Of a DNA stretch of 64,000 nt, positions 28,165-36,496 are shown piece after piece. The position numbers and the translations under genes are program-made. The notes under the pieces were generated by a model. The model was not told the DNA's origin and searched no databases. It saw only the letters and a list, made by a program, of their open reading frames with translations. The first letter of the stretch is position 1. Each line of letters begins with the position of its first letter. Source of the DNA: an uncultured Bacteroidales bacterium (GTDB lineage Bacteria > Bacteroidota > Bacteroidia > Bacteroidales > WCHB1-69); NCBI GenBank assembly GCA_905235135.1, contig CAJOKR010000025.1, forward strand, positions 1 through 64,000, read 5' to 3'.

Positions 28165-28965
28165 TTAAAACCATATCCGATAAGGAAACTGCGCCCTTTC
28201 ATCAATATAATATAGTGCATTCTGGAAAATGTGGAACTGCTTGATGCGGTTCCAAAGGTGTCCGACCTCGATTTCTTCCACGTTCATCGGGGTGGAGGAT
28301 GTTGGCAGACTGTATCTGTACAACTTATTATCTTTCAAATAAATGATCTGATCTTTCATCAGTTGCATAGCTTTTATGCCGGGGATTGGGATTTCCCGCT
28401 CGAAAGTGCCGAAGAAGTCGAAGAGGCAGATGCCGTGGATCGTGTCCAACAGAGCGATGCGGTGTTCAGGGACGACCTGCATGTCTGTGGGGTGAAACTC
28501 GCCGGGGAAGGTGATGTGTGTCTTGGAGAGCAAGTTCAGGCTGAGGTCGGTGATGAGCAGATCTTGGTTGGCCTCGTCGTACAGCACAATTTTGTTGGGG
28601 TTTCCCATAGCCGCTAATGAAACCGTCATCAGCGATTTCTCGAAGAGGCTGAGCGGGGCTCCAATGGGTGCCAACTCGTTGTTTAACAGCATAACCGTTC
28701 CGCTTTCCTGATAGAATACGAGAATCTTGGAGGCGATGCCCGCATCCACCCGAGTGATGTCGCCGTTGGTCTGTTCGCTGTAGTTCAACGGTTTTGAGCC
28801 GTCGGCGGGAAGCATGTCCAGGTTGGTACCTTGTGTGACGAAGACATTTCCCTGCAAGTCGGTGGTAATGCCGTCACAAGGCATATCAAAAAGCCGCTCC
28901 TGGGCGTTTGCACAACCCAGGGCGACTGTAAAAGTTATGATGATGATGGTGATGAGATGTTTCAA
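28165..28965 (-). CDS. Secreted protein, probable beta-propeller, function unknown
   Basis: The 266-residue protein has a Sec signal ending CANAQ. The body has repeated short strands with Asp-Ser/Gly turns (DGITTDLQGNVFVTQGTNL, KLYRYSLP, NALYYIDERAQFPYRIWF), like 6-bladed propeller proteins of Bacteroidota. No active-site motif is visible. Alone between a palindrome and a terminator; not in an evident operon. Confidence 0.7.
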   Translation of the reverse strand: MKHLITIIIITFTVALGCANAQERLFDMPCDGITTDLQGNVFVTQGTNLDMLPADGSKPLNYSEQTNGDITRVDAGIASKILVFYQESGTVMLLNNELAPIGAPLSLFEKSLMTVSLAAMGNPNKIVLYDEANQDLLITDLSLNLLSKTHITFPGEFHPTDMQVVPEHRIALLDTIHGICLFDFFGTFEREIPIPGIKAMQLMKDQIIYLKDNKLYRYSLPTSSTPMNVEEIEVGHLWNRIKQFHIFQNALYYIDERAQFPYRIWF

Positions 28966-28986
28966 TTTTCAGGTTTCAGGTTCTTG

Positions 28987-29011
28987 GTAGAGACGCAAAA
29001 TTTTGCGTCTC
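28987..29011. repeat. 28-base palindrome, CAAAATTTTG core, one arm decayed
   Basis: GTAGAGACG arm intact; right arm CGTCTC followed by GTAAG instead of TAC. Lies between the FadL-type gene and the propeller gene. Confidence 0.8.
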
Positions 29012-29038
29012 GTAAGTCTCAAGTCTTAAGTCTTAAGT
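29012..29038. repeat. AAGTCTT heptamer array
   Basis: About four units of AAGTCTC/AAGTCTT directly after the FadL-type stop. Confidence 0.7.
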
Positions 29039-30481
29039 CTAGAATTTACAACCAATGGTAGCCACCACACTGTGGGTCTTTGCCTTGTATTCGCAGGGGG
29101 TGCCGTAAGCGTCGAACAACCAGTAGGCATCCTTGCTCATGCGCAGCACGTATGCGAGGTCGAGGAACATGATTTTACCTCTAAACCCGAGACCGGCGGA
29201 GATGAAGTGCGCGGTATTGTCGTAAGGGCTATTCCCCATTTTGTAGGGCGAGGTTTTCAGCCGGTAGCCGGCGCGGAGGGCAAATCCTTGCGTGACGTTG
29301 ATCTCACCGCCCACGCGGAGAGTGTGCGAAACTCCGTATTTCGTGCGGATGGCATCATTTTCGTGAATGTAGTCGTAGTGGTCGTCATAGAGGGTGGCTT
29401 TGCTGTAGTCTTCGAACTCATACTCGGCGGCGATGAAGGCGCGCTTGGCGATGAGGAACGAGGCGTTGACATTGAATTTCAGCGGGGTGGTCAGCGTGAA
29501 GGTAGTATAGTTGTTGTAGGAATCTTCACTGCTAGTGCCGTTTGAGTAGTGGGTGATCATCGAACGGATAAATCTGTCTCTGACTTTCCAGTAGTAGGTT
29601 GGAGTGTGGAAGGCGGCGCCAATTCGCAAGAAATCAACGGGTTGGTAAATGAGACCTATTTTGAAATTGACGCCCGTCCCCGAGTTCTGCTGTTCGGAAT
29701 TGAGGGTGTAGTCTCTAATACCGTTGATGTTGTCTTGATTGGCCGGCTCCTCAGAGTAGGAACAGGCCTCTTTGAAGTTGAGGAACGGGAAGGCCAGCGT
29801 ACCGCCGATGTACAATTTGTCGTTGTAGTTGCCGCCTACCGAGATAACCATCTCGTCGATAGCACCGCTGCGGGTTACCACGGCATGTTGGGCGATGTCC
29901 TGATCGCTGAAAAAGCTGTAGTATTGGTCGTTGGTACCCGAAATGGTGTCAATCAGCCAGCTGTTCCAAGCCAGATACCCGTCGCCGGTAAGATTGTTGT
30001 AGGGAATGCCATCAACATGATTCAACACCATGTCCATCAAGGTGTTATGCGTAACAGCATTGGTGCGGAGCGTGCCGTTGAAGTCCTTGATGCGGTTGTA
30101 ACCGAACCCAAACTGCCAGCTTTTCCAGTTGTTGTCGCCACGGATTTCGTGAGCCGAAACGATGCCGGCCTGCGGGACGGTGTATTTGAACTTTTGGGAG
30201 GGAGTGTTGGTTCCGCAATAGTAGTTGTCGGTGTAGTTGAAGTTGAGCATCATCGGGGTGAAGGTCACCTCGTTGCGCTTGAACAACCCGATAGATGCAG
30301 GGTTGGTGCTGAGTGCGGAGAAGTCGCCGCCCGTTGCGCCGAATGCCCCACCAGCGCCCATGAAACGCGCCGTGCCCAAATAGTCGGCCTGCGAGAAGGT
30401 GAAGGCCTCATAGTCGCCCTGGGCGCGCACCGCACCGCACAAGGCCATGATTACGATGATAAAGGATGCTATCTTTTTCAT
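29039..30481 (-). CDS. OmpP1/FadL-type outer-membrane transport protein
   Basis: The 480-residue beta-barrel has a Sec signal ending GAVRAQ. The N-terminal hatch-like motif ARFMGAGGAFGATGGDFSALSTNPASIGLFKRNEVTFTP, seen in parts, is the FadL/OmpP1 signature (NPA). Long strands follow, and the end is SVVATIGCKF. FadL-type proteins bring hydrophobic compounds across the outer membrane; the substrate is unknown. The upstream region consists of heptamer arrays and no clear -7 box is seen. Confidence 0.88.
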   Translation of the reverse strand: MKKIASFIIVIMALCGAVRAQGDYEAFTFSQADYLGTARFMGAGGAFGATGGDFSALSTNPASIGLFKRNEVTFTPMMLNFNYTDNYYCGTNTPSQKFKYTVPQAGIVSAHEIRGDNNWKSWQFGFGYNRIKDFNGTLRTNAVTHNTLMDMVLNHVDGIPYNNLTGDGYLAWNSWLIDTISGTNDQYYSFFSDQDIAQHAVVTRSGAIDEMVISVGGNYNDKLYIGGTLAFPFLNFKEACSYSEEPANQDNINGIRDYTLNSEQQNSGTGVNFKIGLIYQPVDFLRIGAAFHTPTYYWKVRDRFIRSMITHYSNGTSSEDSYNNYTTFTLTTPLKFNVNASFLIAKRAFIAAEYEFEDYSKATLYDDHYDYIHENDAIRTKYGVSHTLRVGGEINVTQGFALRAGYRLKTSPYKMGNSPYDNTAHFISAGLGFRGKIMFLDLAYVLRMSKDAYWLFDAYGTPCEYKAKTHSVVATIGCKF

Positions 30482-30483
30482 TA

Positions 30484-30672
30484 GTATTTGGTTTAAGGTT
30501 TAAGGTTTAAGGTTTAAGGTTTAAGGTTTAAGGTTTAGGGTTTAAGATTTACAGACTTGTGACGTAAGACTAAAGACTTTGGGGTCTTACGTTAAGTCTT
30601 GATGATTTGTCAAGTGTTTCTTTTTATAATTTCAGGTTTCAAGTCTTACGTCTTGCGTCTCACGTCTTAAGT
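30484..30672. repeat. Heptamer-array gap (GGTTTAA, then ACGTCTT-type units)
   Basis: About eight tandem GGTTTAA units, then a looser array of GACTAAA/ACGTCTT/AAGTCTT-like units. No gene in this 190-base gap. Confidence 0.8.
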
Positions 30673-32355
30673 CTATCGTCTGCCGCCGCCGTGGGAACCA
30701 CCGCCGCTGGAATGTCCTCCACCGCTGGAGTGTCCGCCGCCGCTGTAGGAGGAACGGCTGCTGCTCGAAGAAGAGCTGTAGCTGGAACGGCTGCTACTGC
30801 TGGACGGGCTGCTATAGCTGGAGCGGCTGCTGCTCGAAGGTCTGCTGCTCGACGGGGAATTGTAGTTCGAACGATTGTTTGATGAAGAATTATTGTAGGA
30901 TGGACGGCTGCTGGATGACGAGGGGTTGCTATAGTTGGAATTGCTGTTGCGGCTGTTCGAAGAACTGGAAGGGGTGTTGTAGTTTCTTGAAGAAGAGGGC
31001 GTTGTAGTTGCCGGACGGGTGGTTGTGGTCGTCGTCGGGCGGGTAGTCGTGGTTGTGGTCGTTCTGCCGGTAGTGGTGGTAGCAGGTCTCGTGGTGGTGG
31101 CTGGACGGGTGGTCACGCTGGAGGGGGTTACCACGGTGCGCGTCACTGTTCTTGACGATTGAGAGGTCGGACTGGTTGTGGTCGTGGTAGGTCTCGAAGT
31201 GCCAGTGGTGCTAGCATTGCCTGACGTGAACGTGCTGGCATCCGTACGAGCGTTGTTGTTGGTTGAAGCCTCTGATCTTGAGGAGGTTACCGTAGTTGTG
31301 GTCGGTCTGTTTGTAGAGGAGTTGCCAGTTGCCGGGGTGGTGCCGGAGTAACTATGTTGTCCCTGAATATCAGTAGAATTCACATTGGTGGTTTTGCTGC
31401 CCATGTCGGTGCGGGAACCCGTAACGACGGGTTTGTTGGTGTTGCTGCCATTGTGGGCACTGCCAGTGCCGGTGGTACCTGCCGCGAGATTGTCATAGCG
31501 TTGGTTAAAGCTTTCAGGTGAGGAAGTCACGGAGTAGTAGTTGTTGGTCTCGCCATTGCCGTGAGCACCTGACGGTCCGTTAGGTCCATTGTTGTCGTCC
31601 GGACGGTCGCCGCGACCGCCGCCGTTTCCGCCATTGCCCACTGAAGGTCCGATGTTGTTGCGGTGACCATAGTAGTAAGCATGGTTCGGGTCGTGGTGGT
31701 TGTGATAGTAGTCGATGGGCTCGCAGCCAGGATGATACGGATGGTGCGGGTGATACCAGGGATCGTAGGCGTGGTAGTATGGGTCATACCAGCCCCAACC
31801 GTAACGGAAACCGTAGTCATACCAATAGGGGGAATAGTAGTAGGGACGGTAGTAGTAGCCAGGCCACCACCAGTTATAACCCAGGTAAATGCTCAAACCC
31901 CAGCTGGCTGGATAATAATCATACCAATACATATTGGTGAAGTAGGGATCGTAATAGCCCCAACCGGCATATACATCGGTGTGGAACCGACGGAGGCGGG
32001 AACTGTAACAGTAGTCGTAATAGTCATCGGGGTCGTAACTGTAGCTGCCAGCGGCGACCGAAGCGTTCGTATCATCGACCACTTCCATATACGTAGTGAT
32101 GACCGGCTCCGTGCTGCCCGGATAGTAGGTCAGTGTGCGGAGCAGGTTGCCGTTTTCGTCAGTCTCATAAATGATGGAATCGGGTTCCACGGTCGGGGTC
32201 GCGGTGGCAGTATTCGCGGAGACGGGGGCTGCCTTTTGCACGACTTTTTCGCCCGAAGACGTGTATATGTCATCGTAATAGGCAAAATTTGCTGTAGAAC
32301 AGGCTGCTAATAAGCCAGTTACAACGCTTAAAACGATTAAAAATTGTTTCTTCAT
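30673..32355 (-). CDS. Low-complexity Tyr/His-rich lipoprotein, function unknown
   Basis: 560 residues from ATG 32355 (MKKQFLIVLSVVTGLLAAC, lipobox Cys about residue 19). Residues about 100-230 are extraordinarily rich in Tyr, Trp, His, Pro and Gly (for example YYRPYYYSPYWYDYG and YHPHHPYHPG). The rest is a long Ser/Thr/Asn/Arg-rich tail ending GGGHSSGGGSHGGGRR. Similar proteins occur in Bacteroidales without known role. The low-complexity tail may be partly repeat expansion (SSSSRSSYS units). The start at 32355 is preferred because the longer frame covers the promoter region. Confidence 0.75.
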   Translation of the reverse strand: MKKQFLIVLSVVTGLLAACSTANFAYYDDIYTSSGEKVVQKAAPVSANTATATPTVEPDSIIYETDENGNLLRTLTYYPGSTEPVITTYMEVVDDTNASVAAGSYSYDPDDYYDYCYSSRLRRFHTDVYAGWGYYDPYFTNMYWYDYYPASWGLSIYLGYNWWWPGYYYRPYYYSPYWYDYGFRYGWGWYDPYYHAYDPWYHPHHPYHPGCEPIDYYHNHHDPNHAYYYGHRNNIGPSVGNGGNGGGRGDRPDDNNGPNGPSGAHGNGETNNYYSVTSSPESFNQRYDNLAAGTTGTGSAHNGSNTNKPVVTGSRTDMGSKTTNVNSTDIQGQHSYSGTTPATGNSSTNRPTTTTVTSSRSEASTNNNARTDASTFTSGNASTTGTSRPTTTTTSPTSQSSRTVTRTVVTPSSVTTRPATTTRPATTTTGRTTTTTTTRPTTTTTTRPATTTPSSSRNYNTPSSSSNSRNSNSNYSNPSSSSSRPSYNNSSSNNRSNYNSPSSSRPSSSSRSSYSSPSSSSSRSSYSSSSSSSRSSYSGGGHSSGGGHSSGGGSHGGGRR

Positions 32356-32381
32356 AGTGTCCTCCTTATCTCTTATTTTTT

Positions 32382-32389
32382 TATTTTTG
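32382..32389 (+). promoter_or_regulatory. -7 box for proS
   Basis: TATTTTTG, 57 bases before ATG 32447, located inside the 5' leader of the divergent gene. Confidence 0.55.
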
Positions 32390-32411
32390 CACCTAATTTT
32401 CAAATAGACGG

Positions 32412-32419
32412 CAAAAGTA
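32412..32419 (-). promoter_or_regulatory. -7 box for the Tyr/His-rich lipoprotein
   Basis: Minus-strand TACTTTTG, 56 bases before ATG 32355, located inside the leader of proS. Confidence 0.55.
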
Positions 32420-32446
32420 CTAAAAAGTTAATTTATAAAAGAGTTT

Positions 32447-33922
32447 ATGGCAAAAAATTTTTGTTCAAGAGCAGAGAATTATTCGCAGTGGTATAACGAC
32501 ATTGTGAAGAAAGCAGACCTTGCGGAGAACTCCTCCGTGCGCGGTTGTATGGTGATCAAGCCCTACGGCTATGCGATTTGGGAGAAAATGCAGCGTCAGC
32601 TGGACCAGATGTTTAAAGATACGGGGCATTCCAACGCCTATTTTCCGATTTTCATCCCGAAGTCGTTCTTCAGCCGCGAGGCCAGCCATGTGGAGGGTTT
32701 CGCCAAGGAGTGCGCCGTGGTGACCCACTACCGCCTCAAGAACGACCCCAACGGCGGCGGCGTGGTGGTCGATCCCGATGCCAAGCTCGAAGAGGAGCTC
32801 ATCGTGCGCCCCACCTCCGAGACCATCATCTGGGACACCTACAAGAACTGGATCCAGTCGTACCGCGACCTCCCGATCCTCTGCAACCAGTGGGCCAACG
32901 TCGTGCGCTGGGAGATGCGCACCCGCCTTTTCCTCCGCACCGCCGAGTTCCTCTGGCAGGAGGGCCATACCGCCCACGCCACCCGCGAGGAAGCCTTGGA
33001 GGAAACCGACAAGATGATCCACGTCTATGCCGATTTCGCCGAGAAACACATGGCCATCCCCGTCATCATGGGCGTGAAATCCCCGAACGAGCGTTTCGGC
33101 GGCGCCCTCGACACCTACTGCATCGAGGCCCTCATGCAGGACGGCAAGGCCCTGCAGGCCGGCACCTCCCACTTCCTCGGACAGAACTTCGCCAAGGCTT
33201 TCGACGTGAAGTTCCTCAACCAGCAGAACGAGCAGGAATACGTGTGGGCCACCTCCTGGGGCGTCTCCACCCGTCTCATCGGCGCGCTCATCATGACCCA
33301 CTCCGACGACAACGGCCTTGTGCTGCCGCCTGTGCTGGCTCCCATCCAGGTGGTCATCGTGCCTATCTACAAGAACGATGAACAACGCCAACAGATTGCC
33401 GCAAAGGCAGATACGCTCGTGCAGAAACTGAAAGCCCTCGGCATCTCCGTGAAGTTCGACAACGACGACACCAAGCGTTCCGGCTGGAAGTTCAACGAGT
33501 ACGAACTCAAGGGCGTGCCCGTGCGCGTGGCCATCGGACCCAAGGACCTGGAGAACAACGAGGCTGAGGTCGCCCGCCGCGACACGATGGAGAAGTACAA
33601 CGTCTCCTTCGACACGCTCGTGGAACACATCCAGCAGCTTTTGGACGAAATCCAGCAGAACCTCTTCAACAAGGCCCTGAAATTCAGGGAGGAACACACC
33701 TACAAGGCCGACACTTGGGACGAGTTCGTCGATCTGCTCGACAACAAGCCCGGCTTCGTCTATGCCCACTGGGACGGCACCCCCGAGACCGAGGAGAAGA
33801 TCAAGGACCTCTGCAAGGCGACCATCCGCTGCATCCCGTTCAACAACCCGCAGGAGGAAGGCAAGTGCATCCTCACCGGGAAGCCGTCGCATCAGAGGGT
33901 GTTGTTCGCACGCGCCTATTAA
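32447..33922 (+). CDS. proS: Proline--tRNA ligase, archaeal/eukaryotic-like type
   Basis: The 491-residue class II synthetase shows the motif 2 region [16 protein letters not shown] and [26 protein letters not shown], motif 3 [20 protein letters not shown], then the anticodon-binding domain and the C-terminal zinc-like domain ending in Tyr (LFARAY), as in ProS type 3. It lacks the editing insertion of the long bacterial form. Strongly GC-biased codon use. Confidence 0.96.
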   Translation: MAKNFCSRAENYSQWYNDIVKKADLAENSSVRGCMVIKPYGYAIWEKMQRQLDQMFKDTGHSNAYFPIFIPKSFFSREASHVEGFAKECAVVTHYRLKNDPNGGGVVVDPDAKLEEELIVRPTSETIIWDTYKNWIQSYRDLPILCNQWANVVRWEMRTRLFLRTAEFLWQEGHTAHATREEALEETDKMIHVYADFAEKHMAIPVIMGVKSPNERFGGALDTYCIEALMQDGKALQAGTSHFLGQNFAKAFDVKFLNQQNEQEYVWATSWGVSTRLIGALIMTHSDDNGLVLPPVLAPIQVVIVPIYKNDEQRQQIAAKADTLVQKLKALGISVKFDNDDTKRSGWKFNEYELKGVPVRVAIGPKDLENNEAEVARRDTMEKYNVSFDTLVEHIQQLLDEIQQNLFNKALKFREEHTYKADTWDEFVDLLDNKPGFVYAHWDGTPETEEKIKDLCKATIRCIPFNNPQEEGKCILTGKPSHQRVLFARAY

Positions 33923-33993
33923 CAGTTAGCAGTTAGCAGTTAGCAGTTAGCGGCCAAAAGCCAACAGCCAAAAGCCAATAGCCAAAAGCCAAA
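33923..33993. repeat. Heptamer arrays AGTTAGC and GCCAAAA
   Basis: Four AGTTAGC units directly after the proS stop, then about five GCCAAAA/GCCAACA/GCCAATA units running up to the mazG ATG. Confidence 0.85.
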
Positions 33994-33997
33994 AAAT

Positions 33998-34789
33998 ATG
34001 GAACAAACCGATAAATACGCAGAGGCGCTCGCGGGTTTCCGGCGGTTGCTGGAGATCATGGACGAGCTGCGCGAGAAGTGTCCGTGGGACCGGGCGCAGA
34101 CCTTCGACACGCTGCGGAACCTGACCGTGGAGGAGACCTTCGAGCTGGCGGATGCCATCATCGAGAAGGACTACAACGATATGTGCAAGGAGCTCGGCGA
34201 CCTGATGCTGCACATCGTCTTCTACTCGAAAGTCGCGTCCGAGCAAAACCTGTTCGAGGTGAAAGATGTCCTTAACCAGCTGTGCGAGAAGCTGATACGC
34301 AGGCATCCGCACATCTATGGCGAGGTGAAAGCCGACTCGGCCGATCAGGTGCACGACAACTGGGAGAAGATCAAACTGCAGACGGAGGGCAACCGTTCCG
34401 TGCTGGGCGGCATCCCCTCCGGTATGCCTGCCATCACCAAGGCCTACCGCATCCAGGACAAGGTCAGCGGGGTGGGCTTCGACTGGGACAACTGCGACCA
34501 GGTATGGGACAAAGTGCAGGAGGAACTCGGCGAGCTGCAGGAGGAGGTCCGCAACGGCGGAAGTCACGACAGGGTGGAGGAGGAGTTCGGCGACGTGCTC
34601 TTCTCCCTCATCAACTACGCCCGCTTCCTCGACGTCCACCCCGAAGACGCCCTCGAAAAGACCAACCGCAGATTCATGCACCGCTTCCAACTCCTCGAGC
34701 AGATGGCCAAAGCCGACGGCCGCCAGCTCACAGACATGACCCTCGCCGAAATGGACGAATATTGGGAACGAGCGAAAAACAGGTTATAG
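33998..34789 (+). CDS. mazG: Nucleoside triphosphate pyrophosphohydrolase MazG
   Basis: The 263-residue protein has two MazG domains. The first has CPWDRAQTFDTLRNLTVEETFELADAI and the EExxE...D metal site; the second has VQEELGELQEEVRNG and EEEFGDVLFSLINYARF. It hydrolyses NTPs to NMP and PPi, cleaning the nucleotide pool. Separated from proS and from the AAA gene by short tandem arrays only. Confidence 0.93.
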   Translation: MEQTDKYAEALAGFRRLLEIMDELREKCPWDRAQTFDTLRNLTVEETFELADAIIEKDYNDMCKELGDLMLHIVFYSKVASEQNLFEVKDVLNQLCEKLIRRHPHIYGEVKADSADQVHDNWEKIKLQTEGNRSVLGGIPSGMPAITKAYRIQDKVSGVGFDWDNCDQVWDKVQEELGELQEEVRNGGSHDRVEEEFGDVLFSLINYARFLDVHPEDALEKTNRRFMHRFQLLEQMAKADGRQLTDMTLAEMDEYWERAKNRL

Positions 34790-34870
34790 GTTATAGGTTA
34801 TAGGTTATAGGTTATTGGTTATTGGTTATTGAAGCTTTTTATGATGAGACGATGAGACGATGAAATGATG
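34788..34870. repeat. GGTTATA heptamers and GATGAGAC octamers
   Basis: About four GGTTATA units and three GGTTATT units, then GATGAGAC ×2 and GATGAAAT. They overlap the mazG stop and reach the AAA-like start codon. Confidence 0.8.
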
Positions 34871-34877
34871 ATATAAT

Positions 34878-36430
34878 ATGCGGAAAGAATTTAACATTAC
34901 AGGTAGTTGTAATCCCGAGCGGCATTACATGGTGGACTCGCCTGAGCGGTTCGCGGCGGTGGAACGCCTCATCGACAAGGGCAGTTATTTCACCATCAAC
35001 CGCGCACGCCAGTACGGGAAAACGACTACTTTGCAGGCCATTCGTCGTAGGTTGTCGGGTAAATATCTGATAATCAAGACTAGTTTCGAGGGGGTGGGGG
35101 ATCTCTCTTTTCTGAGGTATCCTTTTCAAGAATGTTCTCGAAATTGATGGGTCGGGAGATTCCTGAAGCTGCAGAGAATCTGTTTCTCAAAGAATACTGG
35201 GAAAAGGCAGGTGCTAAAGATTCGGATTTGGATACGTTGAGTGAAGATATCTGCCGCTTTTGTCAAATATCTGCGCAACCCGTCGTTTTGCTAATTGACG
35301 AGGTGGACCAAAGCTCGAATAATCAGTTGTTTGTAAAGTTTCTTGGAATGCTTAGAAATTTGTATCTCCGTCGGGAGGATAACGGCATGAATTCCACATT
35401 TTATAGTGTGATTCTTGCGGGCGTGTATGATGTGAAGAACCTCAAGCTCAAGATTCGTTCAGATGATGAAAGTAAGTACAACTCCCCGTGGAACATCGCT
35501 GCCGACTTCAATGTCGATATGACTTTCCACGCGGAGGAGATCGCGCAGATGCTCGGCGACTACGAGCGCGACGTGCGTACGGGCATGGACATCCGCGCCG
35601 TCAGCGAGGAGATTTACAAATACACGAATGGGTATCCATTCCTGGTGAGCAAGCTTTGCAAGGTGATTGACGAAGAACTGAATCTGGATTGGACGGTAGA
35701 GGGGGTGCAGAATGCCGCCAAAGCCACCATTTTCAACAAAAACACCCTTTTTACCAGTCTGACCAAAAATCTGGAAAACTATCCGGAACTGAAGCAGTTT
35801 GTATATTCGCTCTCCATTCTGGGAGATACCATCAATTACGACCCCAACAATCCGGTGATGGAATTTGCGACCATGTTCAGCATCATCAAGTACGATTCCA
35901 GCCGCAAGGTCAGTATTCACAACATCATCTTCGAGGAGGTGCTGAACAACTATTTCATTGCCGAGCAGAACATTGCCGACATGGGGAAATTGAGACCGAT
36001 ATATAACTATGTAAAGGACAATAGGTTGGATATGCAGTTTGTGCTGGAACGTTTCCGTGACCTGATGCGCGAGGAGTACCGCAAGGAGGACGGCAAGTTC
36101 CTCGAACGGCAGGGTCGTCTCATCTTCCTGAGCTTCCTGAAACCCATCATCAATGGCACGGGGTTCTACTACGTGGAGCCGCAGACCCGCGACAACCGCC
36201 GCATGGACCTCGTCGTGACCTACGGAAGGGAGGAGTTCGTGGTGGAGCTGAAAATCTGGCGCGGTGACAAGTACGAACGCACAGGTCTGGAGCAGCTCTC
36301 CGAATACCTGGCCGTCCGGGGCAGGCACGAAGGCTATCTCGTCACCTTCGACTTCTCGAAAAACAAAGCGGACCGCGAACCCGAATGGGTGGAGTTCAAC
36401 GGAACCCGCATCTTTTGCGTCATCATCTGA
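34878..36430 (+). pseudogene. AAA-ATPase-like protein with C-terminal PD-(D/E)XK nuclease domain, frameshifted
   Basis: The family is abundant and uncharacterised in Bacteroidota. The N-terminal ATPase shows NRARQYGKTTTLQ as Walker A and VVLLIDEVDQ as Walker B. The C-terminal nuclease shows DLVVTYGREEFVVELKIWRG (D...ExK). Frame one ends at 35147; frame two carries the rest from about 35111. A T-run at 35108-35111 that is one base short accounts for it: adding a T joins GDLSF to SEVSFSRMFSKLMG. The full length would be about 517 residues. It could be a homopolymer error, a dead gene or a phase-variable one. Confidence 0.82.
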
Positions 36431-36496
36431 CCCACATCCCAAATCACACATCCCAAGTCCCAAATCACAAATCCAAAACCACCAAATCGTCGAAGA

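Noticed and set aside
32465..33892. 475-codon minus-strand frame opposite proS
   Set aside because: Shadow of GC-rich codon use in proS; no recognisable protein.
35100..35150. Programmed ribosomal frameshifting in the AAA/nuclease gene
   Set aside because: No X-XXY-YYZ slippery heptamer and no clear downstream structure; a short T-run is a simpler cause. The same applies to the other five sites.
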